Assembly (NCBI GenBank): GCA_036250195.1
Contig: JAVHZZ010000011.1
Coordinates: 61,126,919-61,190,918, forward strand
DNA from: Mixophyes australis
Taxonomy: Eukaryota > Chordata > Amphibia > Anura > Limnodynastidae
Length of the DNA: 64,000 bases
Reading direction: 5' to 3'
Positions 1 through 11,191 of the stretch are shown in pieces. A model generated the notes under the pieces. It saw nothing but the letters and a program-made list of their open reading frames with translations. It ran no database searches and was not told the origin of the DNA. The translations under genes and the position numbers were made by a program. Each line of letters starts with the position of its first letter. The stretch's first letter is position 1.

Positions 1-211
1 TGGTTGTTGTATAGGGTATGCACCCCCTAGTATGCCAATGTTGCCTTACACACAAAAATCTTTATTGTTTATATGTCATTTTCATTAATCCCCCCAGACC
101 ACGCAAGTTCTTTCTGGAGCATGACTGGATTACAGCTCCTCGTGTTTCTCCGGAGTGGTCTATTTCACATGTTCATAATCTATAGCTATCTTATTCAGTT
201 GTTATTAACAT

Positions 212-2295
212 TTGCATATTTTTACTCCCGAACCCTCCTTCCCTCCTCCTTTTACACATAAATTACAATCAGGTAGAGGTTTAATTTTGAAATGCAAGAT
301 CTTTCACCAATCCTTTACTTTTGTAAATGTATATGTTCCAAACAGTAATCAATCTGTCTTCCTAGAAACCATAATGGACAAAGTAGATACTGCGAGGGAA
401 GGTATCCTCATTCTAGGCGGTGACCTCAATTGGATTCTCCACCCTGCTGTCAACAATTCCTTTGGGGCAGCCAGATATTCTGGAAAAGCATACCGCAAGG
501 TGAGGCGCATCGTACATGAACACCAGCTGGTCGACACATGGATGCTTAGACACCCCGTGGAACGGGAATACACTTTCTTCTCACACTCCCATAACATTTA
601 TTCCCAACTAGACTACTTCTTCTTACACCACACTCACTTAATCCTGCTAAAAGAATTCAAGATAGGTCAGACCACATGGTTTAATCATGCCCTGGTTTAC
701 ATGTCACTCTCACTACCTCAGCTGGGCCCCAGACTGTATGCATGGAGATTAAATGAGCTCTTAATCCAAGACGCCTGTAACAAAGCCCAAATTGAGAAGA
801 AAATAGATGAGTATGTTAATTGAATGACACTTCTGATATATTCAAAATCTCCCTATGGGAAGTCCACAAGTGCGTTATTCGTAGACAACTCATACAGTTA
901 GGCACACTGAAAAAGCAAACAATTGCTTACTGAGACATTCTTCTTGAGAAAATTAGGTCCCTAGAGATGAGACATAAAGCCTCACTGGAGAAAAGCACCC
1001 TAGCTGAGCTTGCTTGAAACTAGAAAGGCATTAAATAAATTGATGTCTGATAAAATAACGTTGGATTACCGTAACTTCTGTAATAAGTTCTATCAGTGGG
1101 AAGATAAACCTGGTAAACTCTTGGCATGGGCCCTGAGGGCTCAAAGGGCACATTTGTACATACCACGTATCAAATCAGATACTGGAAAATTATGTGCCAT
1201 CTCATCTGATATAGCTAAGGCATTTTACACTTATTGCTCAAAATTCTGTAACCTCACTAGCGATTCACGCTCAGCAGCACGTTCACTTAAACAGGAATGT
1301 ATAGCCAATTATCTCAACAAGATTGACTTACCCACACTAGATGCACACAATATACAAATGTTGGAGGTCCCCTTCTCTTCTGGGGAACTAGAGGAAGCAA
1401 TTAAGACAACACCATCAGGGAAGAGCCCAGGGCCCAATGGTTTTACAGTATCATATTACAAAACATTCAAAACACAATTAATGCCACTTATGCTTCAGAC
1501 CTTCAACTCAATATCTGCGTAATTCCACTTTTCTCGCCATTTCCTGATGGCCCATATTAGAGTATTGCCTAAAGAAGGAAAAGACCCAGCCTTATGCCCT
1601 AGCTACAGACCCATATCACTGTAAAAAGTGGATTTAAAATTATATGCCAAACTTATACCCAATAGGCTGAAATCACTCTTACATCAGATAATTCACTCAG
1701 ACCAGGTAGGTTTTGTTACGGGCCGCAAGGTGTACGAAAACACCACAAAAATAATAGACATAATTCAGTGTGCAACATCCACTAATACCCCGACTGTCCT
1801 GCTAACCACTGATGCAGAAAAAGTGTTCAGTCGGGTAGACTGGGATTTCATAATGGGCATACTCAATCATTTGGGCTTGGGTCCCTTGAGCCTAGCATGG
1901 ATTCAAACATTATACTCCTACCCGACGGCTAGGATCCAGGTTAATGGAGATTTGACAGAACCCGTTAACATTACCAACAGGACGAGGCAGGGCTGTCCTT
2001 TGTCCCCAATGATCTTTATCCTGTGTATGGAGGCTTTGGCACAGTCCTTTAGTCTAAACTCGGATATGTCTGGCCTGAAGCTGGGGGATAAAGATTTTAA
2101 ACTTGCACTTTTCGCAGATGATCTCCTCGCTGTTCTCGCAAACCCTGTAATTTCAATACCAAAGCTAATGTCTGATTTCCATACGTTTGGAGAACTCTCC
2201 AACTTTAAAGTTAATTATTCAAAATCTGTGGCCCTTAATTTTACAATACAATTGGTGGTAGTTGAAAGTTTGAAGCTGGTTTTCCCTTTCATCTG
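212..2295 (+). pseudogene. L1-clade LINE ORF2 relic: endonuclease end and reverse transcriptase
   Basis: This is the body of a non-LTR retrotransposon ORF2, which encodes an endonuclease and reverse transcriptase for target-primed insertion. One forward frame can be followed from 212 to 2295, broken only by stop codons (near 821, 1520 and 1621). Seen in order: the end of the APE-type endonuclease with the GGDLNW motif (near 415), the pre-RT linker, the 'SPGPNGFT' RT entry motif (near 1425-1450), 'SYRPISL' (near 1600), 'QGCPLSP' (near 1990) and the catalytic 'FADD' (near 2110). These motifs, and the match in gene plan to the better preserved copy at 20685-27675, place it in the L1 clade. The endonuclease N-terminus is unrecognisable or missing. 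The reading is cut at 2295 by an inserted element and resumes at 3137. Inactive. Confidence 0.9.
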
Positions 2296-3136
2296 TGTCA
2301 TATAAGTCGTATAATTGGATGAACGAAAGTATATTGGCTAATATTGTTTTATTGGTCGATTGCACTCACTTGCTACACGTGGCATACGGCGATTGCACGG
2401 TGAAATACGCACGTACACACTCACATTACAACATTTAGTTATTTACACAATTCATATTCATATTGGTTCCGTTATACAGTAATTTATGAGCAGATAGTAT
2501 TTAGTTTATTATTAGTTTATATATTATGATTATATGTACACTTCAGTGTTATTTAAGGTTCAAGTTATAGGAAATGTGTCATGTCTGATATCATTTTATT
2601 CCCCCATTCATCAGCAGCTGTCCGGTTCCATCGCCGAAGAGATCGCATATTGCATACTCTAGTTATTGATGTAAGGCAATATCTTGTCAGATTGATATCA
2701 GACTGTAAAATGCTAATGGACTAGTTGTAACTGGTTTCTGGGCGGGAGATTCATCTGGAATGTTGGCCTTTGAGGGGGTTGTTTGAACTAGCCTATGTTC
2801 TGTTTACCCTGGACCCACCCGAAGTCTGGACCTATAGAAGCAAGCCACGTCATCTGCATTGTTCTCTCTGTAACACTAAATGTATGCATGATCATAGCTG
2901 CGCTCCCAGTTTTCAGTCTACTCTGACCACAGTGTTCACTGTTCACTGGTGCCCGTGGTAGCGCAGCGGTATGTATGTATCTTTTGGTATTGGTTGTACT
3001 TTACTGTTGATTATATTATAATAATGTATTGAACTGTTAACTTTTTACATCTGCTAAAATAAATCACTTTGTGCGTTAGAAACACAATACAATCGCCTAT
3101 GCAATGCTTATTTGAAAACGATAAAATTACTTTAAT
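2296..3136 (+). mobile_element. LTR-like insertion inside the L1 ORF2
   Basis: The L1 reading 'FPFI' stops at 2295 and resumes at 3137 with 'WHPTQLKYLGV', so about 841 bp were inserted. The pentamer ATCTG lies at 2291-2295 and again at 3137-3141, as expected for a 5 bp target duplication. The insert begins TGTCAT, has a possible polyadenylation signal (AATAAA near 3060) close to its right end, and carries no long ORF, which suggests a solo LTR. It ends ...TTTAAT instead of the usual CA, so the class remains uncertain. The family is not recognised. Confidence 0.5.
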
Positions 3137-3735
3137 ATCTGGCACCCTACCCAACTCAAATATTTAGGGGTGATTATAAACAAAGATGTCTCAAAGATTT
3201 ACGCATATAATTGCTTACCCATCACTACCGCCATTAGAAAAAATTTGAGAGTCTAGCTCCCGAAGGACTTTACCCTGCTAGGTAGAGTCAATATTGTAAA
3301 AATAAAGTTATTCCCTAGAGTCCTTTATCTGCTACATACACTCCCAGTCCACATCGCCGTCTCTTAGTTCAATGAATTACGCAGGGCTATATGAGACTTT
3401 GTTTGGAGAGGTAGGAGACCCCGCTTCAAACATGACATCCTCTACAGACGCAACCATGCTGGTGGTTTACAACTACCACATTTCTCTACTTATTACGATG
3501 CTGTCATTTTGAATAGGGCTCTCGATTAGGCGAGAGGGGAATCAGATAAACAATGGGTTTGGATTGAGGGTCCTACACTACGAACACAGCTTAACTTCAC
3601 TCCTTGACAATCATCACTCCCCATCATCAAGCTCCCAACAATTTCTCCTACCCTGAGAAATGGTGTCACACGGCGCTCATTCAACTTCCATAACCGAAGA
3701 CTGAGACACTCACATGTCCCTCATTAAACAGACTT
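3137..3735 (+). pseudogene. L1-clade ORF2 relic, continuation after the insertion
   Basis: This is the same ORF2 as 212-2295. Seen: 'LKYLGVIINKD' (RT palm/thumb side) near 3155, 'FTLLGRVNIVKIKLFPRVLYLL' type thumb sequence near 3270-3330, and 'DFVWRGRRPRF' near 3395-3420, followed by 'GGLQLPHFSTYYDA' near 3460. All are typical of the region between RT and the C-terminal domain in L1-clade ORF2. Several stops interrupt it. The similarity fades near 3735, where a second composite insertion begins. The C-terminal part reappears at 6809. Confidence 0.85.
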
Positions 3736-3901
3736 CAGCTCCTAGTGTTGGATCTGCACATGCGCAGACCTAGTACCTGTCTGTCTGTAGCAAGATTCCT
3801 ATTGGTTCCTGGTTCTGGCTCTAAGCTTGAAAAGGCACTTCCTCCCTTTCCTCTGGGTCTGTTGATCAAGTTACTTGTCTGATTAGGATCCTGCCTTTTC
3901 A
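3736..3901. other. Unclassified junction sequence
   Basis: This short stretch lies between the L1 break and the antisense L2. It contains pyrimidine-rich text and 'tgcacatgcgcag', and could be a fragment of an LTR. No ORF or family is recognised. Confidence 0.3.
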
Positions 3902-5758
3902 TTATGCCTCCACCTGGATCGTAGGAGAGAGACGTATGGAACGAGGGAGGTCGTTCCAGAGAAGGGGGGCACGGGAAAAGTCTTGATTTCTGGAGTGGGA
4001 AGAGGTGATAAGAGTGGAGGAGAGGCGGCGGTCGTTGGCCGAGCGCAGGGAGCGGGCAGGAGTGTCAATGGAGAGTAGGTTAGAGATATAAGGGGCAGTA
4101 GAGTTGGAGAGAGCCTTGTAAGTGGTGGTGAGGAGTTTGAAAAGGATTCTGTATGGGAAGGGGAGCCAGTGTAAGGCAAGGCTGAGAGGGGAGGCAGAGG
4201 AGGAGCGGCGTGAGAGGAAGATGAGTCTTGCAGCCGCATTGAGTATAGAGCGGAGGGGGGAGAGGGGGGAGTGGGGGAGGCCAGTGAGGAGGAGGCTACA
4301 ATAATCGAGGCAGGAGATGATGAGTGCGTGGATGATAATTTTGGTGGCATCCTGAGAGAGAAAAGGACGGCTGCGGGCGATGTTGCGTAGTTGGAAGCGA
4401 CAGGCTTGGGCAAGGGAGTGAATGTGGGGGGCAAAAGAGAGAGAGGAGTCGAGGGTGACACCCAGGCAACGAAGTTGGGTGACAGAGGAGATGGTGGTGT
4501 TATGGACGACAATAGAGAGGTCATGGTGGGATGGGAGTCTGGGCGGAGGAAAGACAATGAGTTCAGTTTTAGAGATATTGATTTTGATAAAGCGCTCGGA
4601 CATCCAGGAGGAGATGCCGGAGAGGCAGTCTGATACCCGAGCGAGGAGGGTGGAGGAAAGATCAGGAGAGGAGATATAGAGTTGAATGTCGTCAGCATTA
4701 AGGTGATACTGAAGACCGAAGGAGGAGATGAGAGCACCAAGGGAGGAAGTGTAGAGGGAAAAGAGTAGAGGGCCAAGAACAGAGCCCTGCGGGACTCCTA
4801 CGGGGAGAGGGTATGGGGAGGAGGAAGAACCAGACGTGGATACAGAGAAGGATCGATTAGCAAGGTATGAGGCGAACCAGGCATGGACAGAACCAGAGAG
4901 GCTGAGAGAGAGAAGAGTTTGCAGCAGGAGGGAGTGGTCCACGGTGTCAAAGGCTGCAGAGAGGTCAAGGAGGATGAGTACGGAGACCCTTGGATTTGGC
5001 TGATAGGAGATCATTAGTAACCTTGGCCAGGGCAGTTTCGGTAGAATGGAGGGGGCGGTAGCCAGATTGGAGAGGGTCGAGGAGGGAATTGTCCGTGAGG
5101 TGCCTGGTTAGGCGGCTGCAGATAATCCGCTCAAGTAATTTGGAGGCATAGGGGAGAAGAGAGATAGGGCGATAATTAGCAAGAGAGGTGGGGTCAAGAT
5201 TGGGTTTTTTGAGGATAGGAGAGATAAGAGCGTGTTTAAACGAGGAGGGTACTACACCAGAGGAGAGTGATTATTTGAAAAGGTGTGCTAGGTAAGAGCA
5301 GGCCGTTGGAGAGAGACAGCGAAGGAGGTGGGAGGGGATGGGATCGAGAGGGCAGGTAGAGGGTGGAGAGGAAAGAATAAGGGAGCGAACTTCTTCATCG
5401 GATGTAGGGCTGAAGGAACACCAGAGTTGGTTGATGGGGGGAGGTGAAGCGATGAGGGTGGCGGGAGTAGAGGAGGAGATGTTCAGTCTGATGGCCTCAA
5501 TCTTGGAAGAGAAGAAAGTGGCGAAGTCAGAAGCGGAGAGGAAAGGCGGGACAGAGGGGGGGGCGGGGGAGAGGAGGGAGTTGAAGGACTGAGAAGAAAT
5601 GAGGGACTTAAAGAAGGATTGTTTAGCGAGGGAGAGGGCAGAGGAGAAAGAAGAGAGTATGAATTTAAAGTGGAGGAAATCAGCCAGGGAGCGAGATTTC
5701 CTCCAGAGGCGTTCAGCAGTGCGAGAGCATCTTTGCTTAGTAGGGTAATAATGGCGAT
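3902..5758 (-). pseudogene. L2/CR1-clade LINE reverse transcriptase, antisense, truncated at both ends
   Basis: Reading right to left, 5758-5271 gives the linker between endonuclease and RT ('CPLDPIPSHLL'). A +1 shifted stretch gives '[18 protein letters not shown]' (near 5150-5200) and '[20 protein letters not shown]'. From about 5000 to 3902 the frame is open: '[18 protein letters not shown]', '[16 protein letters not shown]', a catalytic motif 'NADD' followed by 'IQLY' (the family usually has YADDTQLY, so the Tyr is replaced by Asn), then the thumb and C-terminal 'LHWLPF...W-NDLP-SIRLS' region. This set is characteristic of L2/CR1 LINEs. One frameshift lies near 4985-5000. Truncation at 5758 is the usual 5' truncation of LINEs. 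The 3' UTR is missing at 3902, so the left junction is a deletion or later insertion. It sits inside the L1 relic. Confidence 0.9.
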
Positions 5759-6426
5759 TAAGTAGTAAAAAAAACAAAACAGATACCATTTTGATTTGTG
5801 GAACTACAAGTCCCAGCCAGGTCGGCCTGCCAAAAAGAGTCTGGGCATGCTGATGCTTGTATAACTACAAGCACCAGCAAACCCATGGCAGCCAAGTCAT
5901 GCCGGCACTTGCAGAACCACAAGTGCCAACAGGCCCTGACACCCATGCCTGGCTGTGACCTGTAGATCCATAAAACAAAATGTAAAATAAACCACAACTC
6001 TATGTTTACAACCACAACTTTTTTAATAAAAATAGTAAAATCCCAATAAATACTCTAAACACCCTCATTCATAACACATAAATTTATTAAAAATAATAAA
6101 ACACAATATACTCACCGTTTTGACTTCTTCTTTTGTCAGCAGCTTTTAATCCAAATCTGCTTGTAAACATGTCCCAAATAAATTGTATTTCCAAATGTCC
6201 ATGCTTGAAAATGTCACAAATAATTTGTATTTCCAAATGTCCATGCTTGTAAACAATCTTCGGTTTTTCGGGTCAGAAGGTCCCCCCATTTGTAATTCCA
6301 TGTTAACTGAAGTCTTCTTTCTTCAGGTCAGGAGGACTTCCAATTTATAAATCTGGAACATGCTTGGTTAAAAAAATAAACCCCGATTTCAGACGCAGCA
6401 AACTTAGCTTATATCTAATACAAGAA
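5759..6426. mobile_element. Unclassified repeat with 'aactacaag' motifs, possibly Harbinger-derived
   Basis: There is no useful ORF. The left part repeats short words such as 'aactacaag' with 'cccagc', which I associate with PIF/Harbinger non-autonomous repeats in frogs. The centre is A/T-rich. Near 6170-6250 the phrase 'tttgtatttccaaatgtcca' type text occurs twice, a short local duplication. The family assignment is a weak inference and the ends are not resolved. Confidence 0.3.
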
Positions 6427-6546
6427 ACGCAATGAGTTTAGCACAGGCGTAAGCTCTATTTATAGTATAAGGGGTTTTCCCACGCTGTCATGGGGAAAAA
6501 CCTTATACTATAAATAGAGCTTGCGCCTGTGCTAAACTCATTGCGT
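6427..6546. repeat. Long hairpin: 55 bp arms, 10 bp loop
   Basis: The left arm 6427-6481 is the reverse complement of 6492-6546 with only a few differences (one at the gcgt/gcgc position and a few in the G/C run next to the loop). The loop is 6482-6491. Such near-perfect palindromes are typical of foldback MITEs. A transcript across it would form a long double-stranded stem. Confidence 0.9.
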
Positions 6547-6808
6547 GGAAGCAGTGTGTTGTATCTAGCGATTTTTAAAGCAAACTCGGCTGAGTTTGCT
6601 TAATCGCAGCTCATACATTTGAGATTTGTATAGCTAGAGTGGCAAACAGTCGGTTCTTTGATCTCTATCGATTTTGGAAATGGCGATTTTGACAGAAACA
6701 CATCTCTGGCGATTTTACATAAAATCTCACTTTAATACATCTGCGAGATGAAACACCCGCAAGAAAATTGTGTGATATTCAAAATTGGAGCTTGATACAT
6801 TTACCCCC
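6547..6808. mobile_element. MITE-like sequence ending in 'atacatttaccccc'
   Basis: This non-coding stretch ends in 'atacatttaccccc' exactly where L1 coding resumes (6809). The same terminal word occurs at 12302-12315, so it is probably the end of a short DNA-transposon family. Flanks of the 6427-6546 hairpin also look partly inverted ('ctaatacaa' against 'ctagatacaa'), so the hairpin may be the core of this element. The left end is not certain. Confidence 0.45.
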
Positions 6809-7290
6809 AGTTCTTTATTGGTGATGCCAATTAGCGCCGGGCACTCCGATAAATATCTGGTGGGAATGCTCATCTCTCAGGCCCTTCTGGGACACAATTA
6901 TACTCCTTTCCAACGTAATAGTGGGTACCGTTTGGCCAAATTGTCCAACTAATTGGCTACTATATGATACCAATGTGTCCATTTTCCAATATAAAAAAAT
7001 CTACTTCGAAATACCTCAGCAATGCAGCAAAGGCTGTGATAAAGGTCCACTGGAGATCCCCAGCAGCCCCCTCTATCAAAGAATTGTTTGATCTTTTAGA
7101 CTTTTACATGTCTATGGTCGACCTGATTTACTCTTCAGGCGATAGGTTTAGGGTATACTACCTACTATGGTTTGAATGGAGGGAATTTAAGGAAACCACA
7201 TTGTACACCCAATGGAATAAATAAAGTCCAAGTCATAACCCCTAACTTTCTACCTCTCCACTCTCTGTCTTTCCCAGGCATTGTTTAATA
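6809..7290 (+). pseudogene. L1-clade ORF2 C-terminal relic and 3' UTR start
   Basis: Coding resumes with a 'NIWWEC' word (near 6850), then, after a frame change, residues matching 'YKK...LSNAA-AVI--HWRSPAAP' (near 6990-7070) and a final 'WFEWREFK' (near 7165-7195). The L1 copy at 26890-27290 shows the same order ('HIWWLC', 'HLSNAALAIIPAHWRSPAAP', 'WLRWLKFK'), which proves the two are one family. The stop lies at 7222-7224, followed by a short 3' UTR-like stretch. About 0.6 kb of coding sequence between 3735 and this segment is missing. Confidence 0.85.
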
Positions 7291-7690
7291 TCTATATGTT
7301 GTTAATTAGCAGACGGATAAAAATAACCCTCACATGTATTTATACTGCTGTTCGCATATGTATACGCTGTACCATTTTCAATAAAAATAGAATTTACAAA
7401 AAAAAATAATTTGTGGCAGTATGAGGGCAAAGTTTGGTGCGAAAAATTAGTGCAGGCACAAAAAGATAAAGAGAATTGTTCAAGACCTGAATACACAAGA
7501 TAAAACCCCCACCTTATATGGATAGTAACAAAAGTACAGCCAAGGAAAACAGTGCCGCATATAACTCTTATAATTTTTTTACATAGACAATCCATGTAAT
7601 ACAATCTGTTAGTCATCACTAAATACATGTATTTATGTTTATCACTGGAGGTGCTTCCAGAGAGCAAAAGTATCATTGAAAGAAAGAAAA
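7291..7690. other. No recognised feature
   Basis: A/T-rich sequence. The 124-codon reverse open frame (7676-7302) has no recognisable motif and is probably chance. Confidence 0.4.
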
Positions 7691-8530
7691 GAAGAAAAGT
7701 TATCTCATGAAGGTGTCACTAGCTACGGCTTTACCGATAGCAGCTCGATGTCTGCTAGGGTCTTGCGACGCGTTGCAGTCGCCATTGCGAACTAAACGTC
7801 ACTTCCTCCCACGCGCCCCACTGTCACCAGGGCAACAGGCGGGACGCTTTTGACATCCACCAACACGGCCCATCTAGTTTGACAGCTAGGCATTCGTGCA
7901 AATTCAGTGCCACTGATTACAGCCTCCTGAGGCTGATTGACACCCCTGTGGCTTCCTCTGCTCATTGGCTCCCTCATGTTTTTAAGGCAGGGAGGGCTTG
8001 GCCTCCATGCCGGTTATAGTGTGGATTTCTGTCTGTTGATGACTTGCTTCTCCTTTCCTGTCTGTATTCCTGCATATCCTCTGGTTCACTGCTGTTTGAT
8101 ATATCGTTGTGACCCATGGCCTGTTTACTGGATTCTGCTTGTTTGCCTGTTGTCCTGACCTCAGGCTGATTACTGGATTCTGCCTGTTTGCTTGTGACAC
8201 TGAGCGCTGCCTGACTTCTGAATACTGCTTGTTTGCCTGTGACCCTGACCTCCGCCTGGTCTCTGCTTGCCTATCTGTTGCCTGATCTCATTCTGGTCAC
8301 TGGACCCTGTTTGTTTGTCTGCCTCCCAGGATTACCTGGGATTCCATCCTGTATCCTCCTACGATCTGCACTGCGCTTTCCAAACATAAACTCCGACTAC
8401 TCAGAGTTTAACACCTGGGGGCATCTGAGTACCTGTGAGCAAGACTCGCTCTACAGGAAAGGCAGCTGCTGTAGGCGAAAACCTCTAATACCTGTTCTAA
8501 GAGTTTATGTTTGGAGTGCTGACCTAACAG
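7691..8530 (+). mobile_element. LTR-like block with repeated 'ctgcttgtttgcctgt' units
   Basis: The phrase 'ctg-ttgtttgc-tgt' recurs at about 8127, 8181 and 8226 with 'ctgacctc'-type spacers, a pattern I associate with the transcribed part of Gypsy-type LTRs in frogs. A G+C-rich start with 'cattggctccctcatg' (CCAAT-like) precedes it. The open frames here are low-complexity and have no domain. Ends and target duplications were not found, so this is an LTR candidate only. Confidence 0.35.
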
Positions 8531-9189
8531 AAGGATACACTCTTCCTTCATTATATTCATTCAAACTATTTCAAATTTTATTAAATTCATTAAAATCAAT
8601 GATTTTTGAGTGAAATAGCTTTAAAATTAAGAAGAAAAGTGTAGAAAGTTTAAAGATATGTGATATTAAAAATCTGAAATTCTACACATCGCAACAATTC
8701 TTGTCTCTGTTACTTCGTTTGTTGCAATAAACTTTATTATTACTGTTCTGTTGTATTGGTTTTCAATTAACTCAAATAGTAACTATTTTATCAGTCTGTG
8801 TCATAACATGATATCATATTGTGAAACATTTATTAGATTGGAATAAGAGATTATGTTATACAAGTTTAGAGCGTTAGGTTATTCAGAAAGATTTTTATAT
8901 TAAACACATTTGTAGGTTGACTAATTTATTAACCTTTATTTTTATAGGTTTTGTTATTATCAATCACATTTCTCAGAATGCATTAATAAAAGATTTTTCT
9001 TTTTCTGCTACAGACACTAAAAAAAACTCTCCCACATACTAGTAAGCACAGGAACACCCATTGTGCAGAAACAATAGTTCCTGCTGTAGACAATAGGTGT
9101 AGTGATACTGAGGAATTACACCTAATAAGAACAATATATGTTCCCAATGGTAAGGCAGATAAGGATGGGCTGGTTCCAGGCAGGAATGT
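8531..9189. other. No recognised feature
   Basis: A/T-rich, non-coding. 'aataaa'-type words occur near 8728 and 8987 but nothing links them to a gene. Confidence 0.35.
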
Positions 9190-9573
9190 ATTGCCCTTAT
9201 AGTAGATGTAAATTGCATTCTATTATCACTGATTTCCCTGATCCTAAGAAAGATTTAGCTAAATGTAAAATTTATTAAGAATCATGCACACAAACCAACT
9301 AATAAAAATGCACACAAACCAACTTATAAAAATTGACAGATTGTGTGGAAGGCTTGTCTCCCTCCCAATACTGATATTCCAAATTTTATCAAAAATAGTC
9401 AACTTGAGGAGGATAGAACTTTAACTGATGAGAACAATTAGACATTAATGTCCAACTCAGTGTATACTTTCCAATGGTAATTGGCATAAAATATTTACCA
9501 TTAAACAAAAAGAAAGTGAAAGTGATGTAGATTACATTGCAAGGGCAATGTCAGACATGGCTATGTACACTGG
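9190..9573 (+). pseudogene. Retroviral gag-like relic, left part
   Basis: Short forward readings resemble retroviral Gag text: 'TDFPDPKKDLAKC' (near 9225-9265), then in another frame 'WKACLPPNTDIPNF' (near 9335-9385), and 'VDYIARAMSDMAMYTGIQDI' (near 9527-9585). No domain is complete and stops are frequent. It is assigned to an endogenous retrovirus because an env-TM-like stretch and a clear LTR follow in the same orientation. It is interrupted at about 9574 by a LINE tail and seems to resume at 9851. Ancient and inactive. Confidence 0.4.
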
Positions 9574-9850
9574 AATTCAAGACATTCTGTGTAGAGTTTG
9601 TATGTTCTCCCCGTGTTTGCTTGGGTTTCCTCCGGGTGCTCCGGTTTCCTACCACACTACAAAAATATACTAGTAGGTTAATTGGCTGCTATCAAATTGA
9701 CCCTCGTTTCTTTTTCTCCATCTGTGTGTATGTGTATGTTAGGGAATTTAGACTGTAAGCTTCAGTGGGGCAGGGACTGATGTAAGTTTGTTCTCTGTAC
9801 AGCGCTGCGGAATTAGTGGCACTATATATATAGCTGCTGCTGATGATGAT
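9574..9850 (+). mobile_element. LINE/SINE 3' tail (L2/CR1/Rex-type) with 'gat' repeat
   Basis: The block 'gttctccccgtgtttgc' / 'gggtttcctccgggtgctcc' / 'ggtttcctacc', then 'gactgtaagcttcagtgggg', 'cagcgctgcggaattag' and a terminal 'gatgatgat' run, is the standard 3' end of a widespread fish and amphibian LINE and its derived SINEs. There is no coding part, so it is a strongly 5'-truncated copy. It sits inside the gag-like relic. Confidence 0.75.
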
Positions 9851-9995
9851 AATGTTCACCATAGCGAACTAGTGGTGTCAGTTTTAATGGATGGGCTAAA
9901 AGAAAAATTAAAAACTAGGGTACACACTGCCATTTGAAAGTGGAGTGGTATAACAGTAGATGCCCTCCGGGAGTCTACTATCAGTCATGAAAAAA
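9851..9995 (+). pseudogene. Retroviral gag-like relic, right part
   Basis: After the inserted tail, a forward reading gives 'VLMDGLKEKLKTRVHTA' and, after a stop, 'TVDALRESTISHEK' (near 9880-9990). This pattern fits the end of a capsid region. The join to the left part across the inserted tail is inferred. Confidence 0.4.
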
Positions 9996-10089
9996 TATAA
10001 CTAGAAAGGAAATGCAGAGCGATAAACTGATGGCAGTCAGTATACTAGCTTTACAGGAGTTCTTGGTTGCATTGGACTACACAAAGTCT

Positions 10090-10490
10090 GCTTGGGGAAC
10101 CCTAAATTATAAATATATATTCAAGCCCTGGTTAAACTAATTGGTAACATTATCAGGATGTATGATGACAAATTCAGGTATAGGGGTAAGGAGCTACAAA
10201 CTTACAGGAAGGAATTAGAACAACATAGAGTGGTACAGAATTATCTCTCTGCGATTACTAGTGAATATTGAGTGACATTAGCCACCCAGTTCGATATTAA
10301 GCGTAATGGGCACAAGAACTGGTTACTGGAATAGGTAAGCTCCTGATCCTTATAGTTAGTGTCTTGATAGTAATTAGCTCATGTATCAGATGTGCTGTGT
10401 TGAAGTGTGGTAAACAATTGACTAAGGTGACTCCAGATAATTACAGTGTTATGGTATTAAAAGGGACAGGCATTACAGAAAATTAATTAT
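10090..10490 (+). pseudogene. Retroviral env transmembrane-subunit-like relic
   Basis: The forward reading near 10150-10270 is rich in helix-forming residues and has 'ELEQHRVVQNYLSAIT', the layout of the heptad region before the membrane anchor of a retroviral TM subunit. A hydrophobic run 'LLILIVSVLIVISSCI' (near 10335-10385) followed by Cys-rich and polar residues would be the membrane anchor and tail. Stops and a frame change interrupt it. It lies directly upstream of the LTR at 10531, the position expected for env. No polymerase is seen between gag-like and env-like parts, so pol has been deleted. Viral genus not determined. Confidence 0.45.
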
Positions 10491-11080
10491 TTTATTATAA
10501 TCCTGAAATAGAATCTTAAAAAGTTGAGAGTGTTGGATACACTCTCAAAGAGTGGCGTGTTGAAGTTTAATAATTGGACAAATTTCTGTACAGTACAATC
10601 GGTTGTGATGCGATTAATACGCAACCTAATCATTATCGTAGCAACCAGTACATAATTTTTATCATTTATTATAAAATATAATGTAGTGAAAAAGATAATT
10701 AACATTTCCAACATTTTAGTTGCACTGAGTGTGCTCTCATTCTGTTCGAATTTGCATGAGAATGTTTCTGGCATTATTTATGTTGCGTTCGCACATTGCA
10801 AACACTAGTTATAACTAATGTTACTTTTCATACACCAAATAGCAATTCCAGAGATGTCATAAAAGAACCAGTTTATACAGGTCTAGAGGCAGGATCCTGA
10901 GGATGGACAGTCAGATACACATGGAATGTTTACTGTCACTTCAAGGAACAATGACCAGAGGAATTAACCAATGGGGTGTCGAGTTCTTGTGAGGTAATGA
11001 CCCATCGACCTATGACTGTGGACTTTAATACTGTAACTGTGTATCTTTGGGATGTCACTGCTTTTTATGTCTGTACAGTG

Positions 11081-11088
11081 TATAAAAG
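11081..11088 (+). promoter_or_regulatory. TATA box of the LTR
   Basis: tataaaag in the U3 part of the 10531-11262 LTR, correctly spaced before the poly(A) signal. Confidence 0.65.
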
Positions 11089-11185
11089 TGTTCACCTCTG
11101 GCTTTGGAAACCAGAGCGTTCTGATTGAAGCTTGTTTTGGTGCAAGTGTATGCATACGATTCTTTGCCTATAATTCTATTTTGCT

Positions 11186-11191
11186 AATAAA
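11186..11191 (+). promoter_or_regulatory. Poly(A) signal of the LTR
   Basis: aataaa, about 100 bp downstream of the LTR TATA box. Confidence 0.6.

Noticed and set aside
1918..2202. Reverse frame opposite the L1 RT
   Set aside because: Antisense shadow of the FADD-containing RT frame.
3883..4776. 297-codon Ser/Pro-rich reverse frame
   Set aside because: It overlaps the L2 reverse transcriptase in another frame. The RT frame carries all conserved motifs.
8233..8613. 126-codon forward frame as a possible host gene
   Set aside because: It lies in the LTR-like block with repeated phrases and has no recognisable domain.
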